From contig NZ_JACJSD010000009.1 of NCBI RefSeq assembly GCF_014697615.1, positions 1-64,000 on the forward strand: a DNA stretch of 64,000 bases. The letters run 5' to 3'. How positions within the stretch are numbered: position 1 is the stretch's first letter; the number at the start of each line of letters is the position of its first letter. This DNA comes from Nostoc sp. FACHB-280. GTDB taxonomy: Bacteria; Cyanobacteriota; Cyanobacteriia; Cyanobacteriales; Nostocaceae. Of the stretch, positions 1 to 11,700 are shown piece after piece. Position numbers and translations under genes: made by a program. The notes under the pieces were generated by a model that saw nothing but the letters and a program-made list of their open reading frames with translations, searched no databases and was not told the origin of the DNA.

Positions 1-1120
1 AACGGGTTCAATTGATATTAGCTCAATTATCTTCTGAATTAGTATCCTCTTTGACCAGTTATGATTTCATCCTTGAAGCTCTTTTCCATCAAGCTTTATT
101 CTATGCAGGTTCATAGAGAATTGGTATAAGAGCAAAATCTGTTGGAGCCGCAAATCTCTCCCAGCCGACAATTGACCCAGGATGGTGGCTAAGAATCATA
201 GTTGAAATTGTATATATTTTCAGATTGCAAAAAAATTTTACACTATAATACGGTTAATCGATAGATTTAGTGATATATAGATATTAAGGCGATAATAACG
301 AAGATTTGAATTTTTATTAAGTTTAGGAAAAATACTTGTATAAATTGTTTTAAAAAGTTAATAATCAGCCAAAATGTAGACTTAATTAAGTTTAAATACT
401 TAATAAAAAAGTTCTTCTCAACCATTCGTTAATAAAAATCTCTCTGGCTTATTGAAGTAAGTAGATATCGAAAAACTATTGATTTTTACAAATTAAATTT
501 TGCTTTAAAAATATCAAGAAAATAATTTTCCGCAGAATTATTAGCTATACTAATATTTAGTAAAACTAATATTTTTTAAGCCTGATAGTATTTTCTATTT
601 GAGTAAGTTACATCTGTTGTCAGTGAGGAGCAAAGATGTAACTTGTAGAATAGGAAAATCTTCTAAGCAGTCTTAATAAAGATACAGGATGCGTCAGAAA
701 AATTACCTGTTTTATCTGTAAGTAAAGTGTTGTCTTTTTACTACCAATTATTGCTGTTCAACTGTGCTTAATAACATCTATAAAGATGTGTAGCCTAGGC
801 ATCCTATTTGATTTCCGAAAAAATTTGATTACTGCGAACTTTGTAGTAGATGCGTTACGCTGTCGCTAACACATCCTACTGGCGCGGCAAGCCTTAAATG
901 TTGCATGATAAATTTCTTGTGGGATGGGCTTCTAGCCCGTCCGGTGCGGGCAGGATGCCCACACCACAAGAGTTATTTTTATGCCCTATTTTAGCCTTGC
1001 CACGCCACTACGTACAGTTCAGAAATCAAATATTAGTCCTACAGCTAAGAAAAAAAGAGAATCATAATCCTAATTTCTCAATCTTGGCTGTTTTATATTC
1101 CTAGTCAGAATGAGGGAACC
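1..1120. other. Gene-poor, AT-rich leader region with small repeats
   Basis: I see no convincing gene in this 1.1-kb stretch. It holds a long imperfect hairpin at 590-659, a hairpin repeat around 847-878 with arms of the type GATGCGTTA and TAACACATC, and at about 920-968 a G+C-rich repeat built from two small hairpins (GGGATGGGC/GCCCGTCC and GCGGGCA/TGCCCAC). The last two resemble dispersed intergenic repeats of Nostoc-type genomes. The short reading frame across 898-1104 is made of these repeats and is not called. Confidence 0.7.
590..659. repeat. Long imperfect inverted repeat (hairpin)
   Basis: The arms AAGTTACATCT (605-615) and AGATGTAACTT (634-644) are perfectly complementary over 11 bp around an 18-nt loop. 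The outer flanks 590-595 and 654-659 also pair (ATTTTC with GAAAAT). The result is a stem of about 26 positions with an internal bulge. It lies about 460 bp upstream of the NifE-like gene. It could be a structured RNA, a terminator for a gene left of the window, or a dead miniature element. The sequence does not decide between these. Confidence 0.5.
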
Positions 1121-2539
1121 ATGAAAACTACTCAAGAAACAGCTTGTAAAGCTAATCAAAAAACACTCAAAGGTAAGAAAAAACTCACCTGCTCAAAACC
1201 ACCACAACCAGGTTCAACTCAAGGAAACTGCCCTTTTGATGGAGCAATGGTTTCTACCGGAGCTATTACTGATGCTGTTCATTTAGTACATGGTGCTGTT
1301 TCTTGTACTCATAATCCTTGGGCGACTCATGGTAGCCTCTCATCAGGATCACAACTCTACCAAACTGCTTTTACTACTGATTTTAGTGAGGGTAATATCG
1401 TTTTTGGTGGAGAAAAGAAACTGTACAAAGCTATTTTGTATGTTGCTCAACACTATCATCCTGCGGCTATTTTTGTTTATGCTACTTGTCTGACAGCTTT
1501 GATTGGGGACGATATTGATAGCGTTTGTAAAATAGCTACACAACAAATTAATATTCCGGTTATTTATGTGAATGCACCTGGATTTCTTGGTAGCAAGAAC
1601 TTGGGAAATCGCATCGGTAACGAAACTTTATTGAATTATGTTATCGGTACAGCAGAGCCAGAATTTACGACACCATTAGATATTAATATTGTTGGTGATT
1701 ATAATGTCGCTGGTGAAACTTGGAATATTTTACCATTATTCCAAAAACTAGGGATTCGCGTTCTTGCCAAAATTACAGGGGATGCTCGTTATCAGGAAGT
1801 TTGTTATGCTCATCGTGCCAAATTAAATGTTGTGCTTTGCTCAAATGTAGCTATTCAAATGGCACAAACGATGCAAGAAAGTTACGGGATTCCATATATT
1901 GAAGAATCTTTTTATGGCGTAACCAACTTAAATAATTGCTTGCGGAATATTGTAGCAAAATTGAGTTTATCTTTAGAAGATAGTCTTGTAGCTCATGAGT
2001 TGCAAAAACGAACAGAAGATTTGATTGCTCAAGAAACTGCTGCTTTGGATATTGCTTTAACTCCATATCTTGCTGATTTAAAAGGTAAGCGGATTATTCT
2101 TTCTACTGGCGGCGTAAAAAGTTGGTCGTTGATTTTAGCAGCTAAAGACTTGGGAATGGAAGTTATTGCGGCTACAGATGGCAAAACAACAGACGAGGAG
2201 AAAGTAAAAATTAAACATTATCTTGGTGAAGATGGAATTGTTTTGTCGGACACAACTCCCCAAGCATTATTAAAGGCATTACACCAAACAAAAGCTGATG
2301 TTCTGATTACTGGAGCCGGTAATAAATATACAGCACTTAAAGCACAGATTCCTTTTTTAGATATTAATCATGAACGTCATCACGCTTATGCAGGTTACAC
2401 GGGTTTAGTGGAACTAGCAAGGGAATTGCATGAAGCTTTGTATAGTCCTATATGGGAGCAGATTAGTAAAGCTGCGCCTTGGGATGAAAAATTCAGCTAT
2501 GGCGAATTAGTAAGTGCAGAGACATCTGATTTAGGTTGA
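1121..2539 (+). CDS. NifE-like nitrogenase cofactor scaffold protein (solitary paralogue)
   Basis: This 472-residue protein belongs to the NifD/NifE oxidoreductase family and is closest by eye to NifE, the scaffold on which the FeMo-cofactor precursor matures. The cysteine pattern fits NifE: C37 (NCPFDGA), C62 (SCTHNPW), C123 (YATCLTALIGDD) and a later Cys in LCSNVAIQM. The blocks DFSEGNIVFGGEKKLYKAI and PGFLGSKNLGNR are typical of the family. Its first 30 residues are Lys-rich. The ATG at 1121 has a GAGGG ribosome site. No nifN, nifD/K or other nif gene lies beside it, so it may serve an alternative nitrogenase, replace NifE, or have another cofactor role. It is not NifD, because NifD's P-cluster and cofactor-ligand context is not evident. 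Family assignment is firm; exact function is open. Confidence 0.85.
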   Translation: MKTTQETACKANQKTLKGKKKLTCSKPPQPGSTQGNCPFDGAMVSTGAITDAVHLVHGAVSCTHNPWATHGSLSSGSQLYQTAFTTDFSEGNIVFGGEKKLYKAILYVAQHYHPAAIFVYATCLTALIGDDIDSVCKIATQQINIPVIYVNAPGFLGSKNLGNRIGNETLLNYVIGTAEPEFTTPLDINIVGDYNVAGETWNILPLFQKLGIRVLAKITGDARYQEVCYAHRAKLNVVLCSNVAIQMAQTMQESYGIPYIEESFYGVTNLNNCLRNIVAKLSLSLEDSLVAHELQKRTEDLIAQETAALDIALTPYLADLKGKRIILSTGGVKSWSLILAAKDLGMEVIAATDGKTTDEEKVKIKHYLGEDGIVLSDTTPQALLKALHQTKADVLITGAGNKYTALKAQIPFLDINHERHHAYAGYTGLVELARELHEALYSPIWEQISKAAPWDEKFSYGELVSAETSDLG

Positions 2540-2550
2540 TAAAAATGTAA

Positions 2551-2585
2551 ATGGTCATTTGTCCTAACACAAAACAAATGACCAT
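2551..2585. terminator. Hairpin between convergent nifE-like and groEL genes
   Basis: A perfect 12-bp inverted repeat (ATGGTCATTTGT at 2551-2562, ACAAATGACCAT at 2574-2585) with an 11-nt loop lies between the two convergent stop codons. No long T run follows on either strand, so it is a likely but not classic bidirectional terminator. Confidence 0.6.
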
Positions 2586-2632
2586 TACAATCAACTAGTT
2601 GGGGAAAATATAAAGAGGCGATCGCCTATCTA

Positions 2633-4453
<1,821 letters not shown>

Positions 4454-4513
4454 TCTCATCCAGCCAGATTGATTCGTGCTTTACAAGCGTGCCATTCGGG
4501 TAATAATGACAGC

Positions 4514-4825
4514 CTATGACACAATTGCCAAAATGTCCTTTTCTGACAACAGGACATACTCTTCTATGCCTAGCTTGATATCAGTGCCAGCGTACTTAGA
4601 GAACAGCACTTTATCGCCAATTTTAATATCAATAGTTTGATAGGTTCCGTTATCGTTGCGTTTACCAGGGCCGACGGCGACAATTTCACCCACCTGCGGT
4701 TTTTCTTTAGCACTATCAGGCAGAAGAATACCACCCGCAGTCTTTTCTTCGGACTCACTAATTTTGAGAAACACGCGATCGCCCAAAGGTTTAACGGTAG
4801 ATACGCTCAACGCTATAGCTGCCAT
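4514..4825 (-). CDS. groES: Co-chaperonin GroES (10 kDa)
   Basis: The protein has 103 residues, the normal length for the lid that caps GroEL. The pattern [34 protein letters not shown] contains the mobile loop ([11 protein letters not shown]), and it is followed by [11 protein letters not shown] and [12 protein letters not shown]. It is the first gene of the groES-groEL pair. No CIRCE element (TTAGCACTC-N9-GAGTGCTAA), the usual HrcA operator of cyanobacterial groESL, is visible in the upstream spacer up to 5494. Identity is secure. Confidence 0.97.
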   Translation of the reverse strand: MAAIALSVSTVKPLGDRVFLKISESEEKTAGGILLPDSAKEKPQVGEIVAVGPGKRNDNGTYQTIDIKIGDKVLFSKYAGTDIKLGIEEYVLLSEKDILAIVS

Positions 4826-5494
4826 ACAAAATTCTCCAAACTCACTTTTTTGAGGTAACTGTTCAATTCAACTGAGAGGAAAATTCCTCATAGGTATGGA
4901 GGCAGGAGTTGAAAGGCAGGAGGCAGGAGGCTGATTAGAGGAGGATTTAAACCCAAATAGGCGAGTCAAAAAGGCTTTATTCTTAATTCAAAATTTTCCC
5001 TTCTGCCTCCTGTCTTCTGCCCTCTGCCTTGCCCGAAGGGCAGTTAAACCCTAGGCATGGAATGGCTTCTGATTAAACTAACTAAGCAATAGCAAGTTAA
5101 ATCAGAATTGCCGGTAGAGGAGTTAGTACAGTAAGTTTATCGAGTTACCGTACTTTGCTGTGTTAAGTATCATTTCACATAGTTTGAAAAAAATCAAGTA
5201 GCGCAGTAAAGCCTACATTCCCGGCATTACTTAGGATAGCTAAATATTTGCTTTACATATACTAAGTACTTGAATTTTTTGAATGGCAATGCAATACTGC
5301 TAAATTAACTACGTTAAATCGGTCAATAATTAGTATTTTAATGAAGCCTATGTAAGACTTGGAGAGCTAACTTTTCAGGTCTTCTAGAAATTATGCCTAG
5401 ATGAACTTGGCTAGTTATTTATGTAACTTAGCCTCGCTCATTATCTGGGGAAGATTGCCCTTCCCCATTTCTTACTTTTCAAGGAGTAAATTTC
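4826..5494. other. Spacer between divergent groES and flavoprotein genes
   Basis: This 669-bp spacer has no gene. A purine-rich inverted repeat (CAGGAGGCAG at 4917-4926 pairing with CTGCCTCCTG at 5003-5012) marks an intergenic repeat insertion close to groES. Promoters for both genes must lie here, but I cannot place them with confidence and I see no CIRCE palindrome. Confidence 0.6.
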
Positions 5495-7087
5495 ATGAAT
5501 AGTTCTACTCATCAAGACGCGGATGTTTTGATTATTGGTGGCGGCCCGTCTGGAACTTGGGCGGCGTGGAGTGCAGCCACCAGTGGCGCAAAAGTTGTGT
5601 TAGTAGATAAAGGTTACTGCGGTACAAGTGGTGCAGCCGCCGCATCTGGAAATGGCGTATGGTATATACCACCAGATCCCGAACAACGAGAAGCCGCAAT
5701 GGCCAGTCGGGAAGCGATGGGAGGTTTTTTAGCAGATCGGCAGTGGATGAAGCGGGTATTAGACCGTACCTATGACAACATTAATTCTCTGGCTGACGAA
5801 GGCTATCGTTTTAGTGTGGATGCAGAAGGAAAAGTTATTCGTCGCTCTTTGCAAGGCCCAGAGTATATGCGGTTTATGCGGAGAAAGATTAAGCAAGCAG
5901 GGGTGAAAATTTTAGACCATAGCCCCGCTTTAGAGTTATTGGTGGATGCAGAAGGCGCGGTCGCTGGTGCTAAGGGGATTAATCGACAAACCGGGGAACA
6001 CTGGACAGTGAAAGCCGGAGCCGTTGTGATTGCAACTGGTGGCTGTGCCTTCTTGAGTAAGGCTCTGGGTTGTAATGTTTTGACAGGAGACGGTTATTTA
6101 ATGGCTGCTGAAGCCGGGGCTGATTTCTCTGGGATGGAATTTTCCAATGCCTATGCGATTTCGCCGGCGTTTTCTTCGGTGACGAAGACTCGATATTATG
6201 ATTGGGCTTCTTTCACCTATGAAGATGGCACAGTGATTGAAGGTGCAGGTTCTAAACGCGGTCGTTCTGTGATTGCTAAGACTTTGCTGACTCAACCTGT
6301 GTATGCACGTCTCGACCAAAATATGGATGAAGCCACCAAAGCCTGGATGCGAGCTTCTCAGCCTAACTTCTTTGTAGTATTCGATCGCGCTGGGATAGAC
6401 CCATTTACACAAAGATTCCCGATCACTTTGCGTTTAGAAGGAACTGTACGCGGTACTGGCGGGATTCGGATTACTGACCATACCTGCGCTACCTCAGTTA
6501 ACGGACTTTATGCGGCGGGGGATGCGGCTACTAGAGAATTAATCTGCGGTGGTTTTACAGGTGGTGGTAGCCATAATGCAGCTTGGGCGATGTCTTCTGG
6601 CTATTGGTCGGGACAGTCTGCGGCTAACTATGCCCTGAGTTTGGGTGAAAAAGCTAACCAGCGCAGTGTTCAGGGCGTGGGTGCAGCCGGGTTACGTGGC
6701 GGTGGTGATCATCAATTCTCTGCTGAAGAAGCGATCGCCGCAACCCAAGCAGAAGTTTTCCCCTACGACCGCAATCTCTTCCGCAGCGAATCTGTATTAG
6801 GTGAATCTTTAGAAAGACTGGATAATCTCTGGCAAGAAATCCGCCATAGCCACACACCAGATGATAGTCAAATTGTGCGATCGCGGGAAGCCGCAGCGAT
6901 GGTAGCCACTGCACGTTGGATGTACAACAGTGGTTTGCAACGCCAAGAAACCAGAGGGATGCACAAGCGGATGGATTACCCTCAACAAGACCCCAACCAA
7001 CAATATCGTCTGTTGAGTGGTGGGTTAGATCAGATTTGGGTCAAGCCTGAGTCGATAGTTGCACAACGGGAATTAGCCACAGTGTAA
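5495..7087 (+). CDS. FAD-dependent oxidoreductase, fumarate reductase/aspartate oxidase-like
   Basis: This 530-residue flavoprotein belongs to the succinate dehydrogenase/fumarate reductase flavoprotein superfamily. The N-terminal Rossmann motif DVLIIGGGPSGTWAAWSAA and a later acidic strand end (VVLVDKG) bind FAD. The block GTSGAAAASGNGVWY matches the Ser/Thr-rich FAD loop, and VNGLYAAGDAATRELICGG followed by GGSHNAAWAM is the C-terminal FAD motif. A strong AAGGAG ribosome site lies 9 bp before the ATG. There is no signal peptide or membrane segment, so it should be cytosolic. The substrate is unknown. No iron-sulphur partner subunit is adjacent. Confidence 0.85.
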   Translation: MNSSTHQDADVLIIGGGPSGTWAAWSAATSGAKVVLVDKGYCGTSGAAAASGNGVWYIPPDPEQREAAMASREAMGGFLADRQWMKRVLDRTYDNINSLADEGYRFSVDAEGKVIRRSLQGPEYMRFMRRKIKQAGVKILDHSPALELLVDAEGAVAGAKGINRQTGEHWTVKAGAVVIATGGCAFLSKALGCNVLTGDGYLMAAEAGADFSGMEFSNAYAISPAFSSVTKTRYYDWASFTYEDGTVIEGAGSKRGRSVIAKTLLTQPVYARLDQNMDEATKAWMRASQPNFFVVFDRAGIDPFTQRFPITLRLEGTVRGTGGIRITDHTCATSVNGLYAAGDAATRELICGGFTGGGSHNAAWAMSSGYWSGQSAANYALSLGEKANQRSVQGVGAAGLRGGGDHQFSAEEAIAATQAEVFPYDRNLFRSESVLGESLERLDNLWQEIRHSHTPDDSQIVRSREAAAMVATARWMYNSGLQRQETRGMHKRMDYPQQDPNQQYRLLSGGLDQIWVKPESIVAQRELATV

Positions 7088-7100
7088 GTGTTGAAGATTG

Positions 7101-7139
7101 AGGAAGGAATGAGGCTGTTGCTTGATTTCTTCCTTTTTT
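7101..7139 (+). terminator. Intrinsic terminator of the flavoprotein gene
   Basis: A 9-bp stem with one mismatch (AGGAAGGAA at 7101-7109, TTTCTTCCT at 7126-7134) runs into a six-T tract 12 bp past the stop codon. Confidence 0.65.
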
Positions 7140-7199
7140 AAGCGCAGTCCCGATGAAACTTATTTCATAGCCAAGCATGAAAGAGCGAGTACTATGCTT

Positions 7200-7227
7200 A
7201 CTCAGGACTCAGGACTCAGGACTCAGC
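7200..7227. repeat. Heptanucleotide short tandem repeat (ACTCAGG x4)
   Basis: Four tandem heptamers, three of them ACTCAGG and the last ACTCAGC, lie between the flavoprotein gene and the MFS gene. Heptameric repeats of this kind (STRR) are characteristic of heterocystous cyanobacteria. The repeat argues against extending the MFS gene upstream through it. Confidence 0.85.
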
Positions 7228-7292
7228 ACTTTCAACTTCAACATAGAGGGGCGCAGAGAATTAAAGAGTTTAGAAGTTGTGAAATCTTATAC

Positions 7293-8552
7293 ATGAAATT
7301 ATTATCTTTATTTAAATTAAATCTTGATTTGCCTGCGTTGCGATCGCGTAATTATCGCCTCTATTTTGCCGGACAAGCTTTGTCGATGACGGGCAATTTC
7401 ATGACGCAGGTAGCGGTGCTTTGGTTGGTTTATCAATTAACCGATTCGGCTTTACTGTTAGGAATAGCAGGCTTTTTTGGACAATTACCAGTATTTGCCT
7501 TAGCTCCAATTTCCGGGATTTTAGCCGATCGCTACAACCGCCATCGCTTGTTATTGTTATTTCAGATTGCCGGGATTTCTGTATCTGTAATTTTGACTGT
7601 CATCACATTTTTAGGTTTGGCTAATTTTTGGACATTGCTAACCTTGAGTACATTATTAGGTTTGCTCAAAGGCTTAGATGTGCCGGTGCGTCACGCATTT
7701 GTTAGTGATATGGTGAGTCGAGAACTGATGGCAAATGCGATCGCGCTCAATGCAGCCTTTCTCAATGGTGCGCGATTAATTGGCCCTGCTCTTGGTGGTA
7801 TTTTGATTGCTAAGTTTGGCGCAGGCTACTGCTTTTTATACGATAGTCTCAGCTATATTGTGGCTATTTGGGCAATCGCAGCAATGCAAATTACACCCCG
7901 CACAGTGGAAATACAGACAAGCGATCCTTGGCGAAAGTTGCAAGAAGGGTTTCAATATGCTTATCATTTCTTACCTGTGCGTTCCATCCTGCTGTTATTG
8001 GCAACGGCTAGTTTAGTGGGTATGTCATATACAACACTTCTACCTATCTTTGCAGTCGAGGTTCTGCACGGGGGTTCAGAAACCTTGGGTTTTCTCACAG
8101 CCGCAGCTGCTATGGGTTCGGTGTTTGCTTGTGTTTATCTGAGTTTTCGCCAAAATATTGTAGGTTTAGAACGTTTAATTGCCTTTTGTCCGGCGATTAT
8201 GGGGGTTGGATTTATTTGTTTCTCTATCTCTCAAGTCTTCTGGATTTCTCAGTTAGCTTTGGTTTTAGTTGGCTGGAGTTCTACACTCCAGGTAGCTGCA
8301 AGTAATACATTGCTGCAATTTATTGTCGAGGATAGTAAACGGGGCAGGGTGATGAGTTTTTATGCTATGTGTTTTATGGGTATGGCTCCTTTTGGTAATC
8401 TCCTCGCTGGAACTCTCGCCAATTATTTAAAAGCTCCTAATACTTTGATTTTAGGTGGTGTAATCTGTATTTTAGGTTCGTTGTTATTCATACAACAATT
8501 ACCGCAACTAGTAAAATTGATTAACTTGAGGACAAAGCTAGTAGCAAATTAA
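7293..8552 (+). CDS. MFS family transporter (drug/siderophore exporter type)
   Basis: This is a 419-residue major facilitator with about twelve hydrophobic segments. The N-terminus LPALRSRNYRLYFAGQALSMTG is typical of the MFS_3/EntS-like exporter branch. Motif A between helices 2 and 3 is visible as SGILADRYNRHRLLL. The reading frame is open upstream to 7122, but that part spans a heptamer repeat and a hydrophilic stretch, so I start at the ATG at 7293, which immediately precedes the conserved N-terminus. It is presumably proton-driven export through the inner membrane. The substrate cannot be told. Confidence 0.8.
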   Translation: MKLLSLFKLNLDLPALRSRNYRLYFAGQALSMTGNFMTQVAVLWLVYQLTDSALLLGIAGFFGQLPVFALAPISGILADRYNRHRLLLLFQIAGISVSVILTVITFLGLANFWTLLTLSTLLGLLKGLDVPVRHAFVSDMVSRELMANAIALNAAFLNGARLIGPALGGILIAKFGAGYCFLYDSLSYIVAIWAIAAMQITPRTVEIQTSDPWRKLQEGFQYAYHFLPVRSILLLLATASLVGMSYTTLLPIFAVEVLHGGSETLGFLTAAAAMGSVFACVYLSFRQNIVGLERLIAFCPAIMGVGFICFSISQVFWISQLALVLVGWSSTLQVAASNTLLQFIVEDSKRGRVMSFYAMCFMGMAPFGNLLAGTLANYLKAPNTLILGGVICILGSLLFIQQLPQLVKLINLRTKLVAN

Positions 8553-8774
8553 TTGACGATCATTATTCAGATTTGAATGAAATTAAAGATTTTTGGCATT
8601 CTGACAACGATATCTGCATTGGAGAATAATTGTGTTGGCTAATAAAGTTTGATGGTTCCACTTGTTTACTGCTAGTCAATCTCTATAGTGTGGAAGTAGC
8701 AATTTTTGCCTTAATGATAAAATTTTTTGTGTAGATGGGAATACTAAGCCTAGTATTTATATCAATTTGATACT

Positions 8775-11700
8775 ATGCTGAGAATCCCCGGTTATAAATT
8801 GGGTAAAGAAATTTACAACGGTTCTAAAACTTTGGTTTACCGCGCTATCCGAGAGATTGATTCATTATCGACAATCCTAAAAGTGCTGAAGAACCCTTAT
8901 CCAAGCTTTAATGAACTGGTACAGTTTCGCAATCAGTATACTATTGCTAAAAATCTCAACTATCCCGGAATTATTCAAACTTACAGTCTGGAAAATTATG
9001 AGAATAGCTATGCGTTAGTCATGGAAGATTTTGGGGGAATTTCGCTGCGGGAATGGCGAACTAAAAGTCAGGAGTCTGAAGGTGGGATAAGTGTAGGATT
9101 TCTGAAGGAATTTTTACAGATAGCGATCGCACTATGCAATTGTTTAGATATACTTTATCGAGAATCTATTATTCATAAAGATATTAAACCCAGCAATATA
9201 TTAATTAATCCTGAAACTCAGCAAGTTAAATTAATCGATTTTAGTATTGCATCTTTATTACCACGAGAAACTCATACTATCCTGAATCCCAGTGTTTTAG
9301 AAGGGACACTAGGTTATATCTCACCAGAACAAACAGGGAGAATGAACCGGGGAATTGATTACCGAACTGATTTTTATTCTTTAGGGATTACTTTTTACGA
9401 ATTGCTCACAGGCGATTTACCATTTCAATCAAATGATCCAATGGAGTTGGTACATTTTCACATTGCCAAAAAAGCGCCTTTACTCAATCACATTAATCCC
9501 CAAATACCAAATTTACTTGCCGAAATTGTTAACAAACTGATAGCGAAAAATGCCGAAGATAGATATCAAAGTGCATTAGGACTAAAATTCGATTTAGAAA
9601 ATTGTTTAAATCAGCTAAATTCTACTGGAAAAATTCAAAGCTTTGAAATTGCTCAACAAGATGTATGCGATCGCTTTATTATTCCTGATAAACTCTATGG
9701 CAGAAAAGCAGAAGTAGAAACTTTGTTGCAAGCCTTTGATAGAGTTAGTAATGGCGCAACAGAAATGGTATTGGTTGCTGGTTTTTCTGGTATTGGCAAA
9801 ACCGCAGTTGTCAACGAAGTTCATAAACCAATTGTGCGCCAACGTGGTTATTTTATTAAGGGTAAATATGACCAATTTCAACGGGATATCCCGTTTAGTG
9901 CGTTTGTGCAAGCGTTCCGAGATTTGATGGGACAATTGTTAACTGAAACTGATGCACAAATACAGCAATGGAAAAGCCAAATATTAGCCGCCGTTGGCGA
10001 AAATGGACAAGTAATTATTGAAGTTATCCCCGAATTAGCCAGTATTATCGGTGAACAGCCACCCGCCATAGAATTATTCGGAACAGCAGCCCAAAACCGC
10101 TTTAATTTATTATTTCAAAAATTTACCAAAGTTTTTACCAGTGCAGAACATCCTTTAGTCATATTTTTAGATGATTTGCAATGGGCAGATTCAGCATCAT
10201 TAAAGTTAATGCAAATATTAATGGCTGATACAAATCATCTTTTGTTAATTGGTGCTTACCGAGATAACGAAGTTAACCCAGGTCATCCCTTAATATTAAC
10301 TTTAAATGATATCCAAACAACGAAAGTACTCATTAATACAATTACTTTAGCTGCATTGGATCAAGATCATATTAATCAATTAGTAGCTGATACTCTCAGA
10401 TGTCCTGTAGATTTAGTCATAAATCTTTCTCATTTAATATATCATAAAACTAAAGGTAATCCATTTTTTACTACACAATTTATCAAGGCTTTACATCAAG
10501 ATGCCTTAATAAAATTTGACGCGAACTTAGGCTGCTGGCAATGTGATATTACGCAAATTACAACTCAATCTTTGACAGAAGATGTTGTCAAGTTCATGAG
10601 TTCGCAACTGCGAAAACTTCCATTATCGACTCAACAAGTATTAAAATTAGCAGCTTGTATTGGGAATCAGTTTGATTTAGAGACTTTAGCAATTGTTTCG
10701 GAACAATCAGAAGTTGAAACGGCTACTGCTTTGTGGGCAGCCTTAAAAGAAGGGTTAATTTTACCGATTAATGATGTTTATAAATTTTATCAACAAGAGT
10801 CATTAGTTAATAGAGACACTTGGGGTAAGGTGGGTTTAGATATTGATGCAAGTAATGTAAATTTGGCATTAGAAAACAGTGAAGAACAGACAAATGAAGA
10901 AACACAAATAATAGTTGCCTATAAATTTTTACATGACCGTGTACAACAAGCAGCTTATTCTCTGATTCCTGACAATCAAAAACAAGCAACTCACTGGCAG
11001 ATTGGTAAATTACTTCAGCAACAATTTTCAGAAGATGAGCAAGAAGAGAAATTGTTTGATATTGTTGGGCATTTGAATCAAGGTCAGGCATTAATTAGCC
11101 AAAAGAGCGATCGCCAAATCCTCGCCCAACTGAACTTAAAAGCCGGTGCTAAAGCAAAAACTGCCACAGCTTATGCTGCTGCGATTGCCTATTTAAACAC
11201 TGCGATCGCACTTTTGGAATCTGACTGCTGGCAAACACAATATGAATTAGCCTTAGAAATACATACAGCAGCAACCGAAGCCAGTTATTTAAATGGTGAT
11301 TTTGCCGGGATGGAAAAGTTTGCGGCCTTGGTATTGCAACAAGCCACAACTATCCTTGACAAAGTAAAAATTTATGAAATTCAAATCGCTGCCCAAACTT
11401 CTCAAAGTCAAATGTTAGCAGCGATCGCAGTTGGTAGAGAGGCTTTAAAACAATTGGGAATTGAATTCCCCAGCGAATTGGATGAGGTTCACATTGGCAA
11501 AGCTTTAGCAGAGGTAAACCAACAACTCAACAACAGAGAAATTGCCGAACTGATTAACCTACCCTTGATGAGTGAACCCACAGCCCAAGCTGCAATGCAA
11601 CTGTTAGGAATGTTGTTTGCACCAGTGTTTCTGGGAAATCCCAGTTTACTGCCTTTGTTGGGTGCAACGATGGTGCGGTTGTCGCTAGAGTTTGGTAATG

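Noticed and set aside
898-1104. 68-codon open frame
   Set aside because: It is made mostly of G+C-rich hairpin repeats, has no ribosome site and no protein-like pattern.
7200-7227. Possible CRISPR-like repeats
   Set aside because: The units are 7 bp with no spacers; this is a short tandem repeat. No CRISPR array or cas gene was seen in the window.
7122-7292. N-terminal extension of the MFS protein
   Set aside because: The stretch crosses a terminator tail and a heptamer repeat; the conserved protein begins at 7293.
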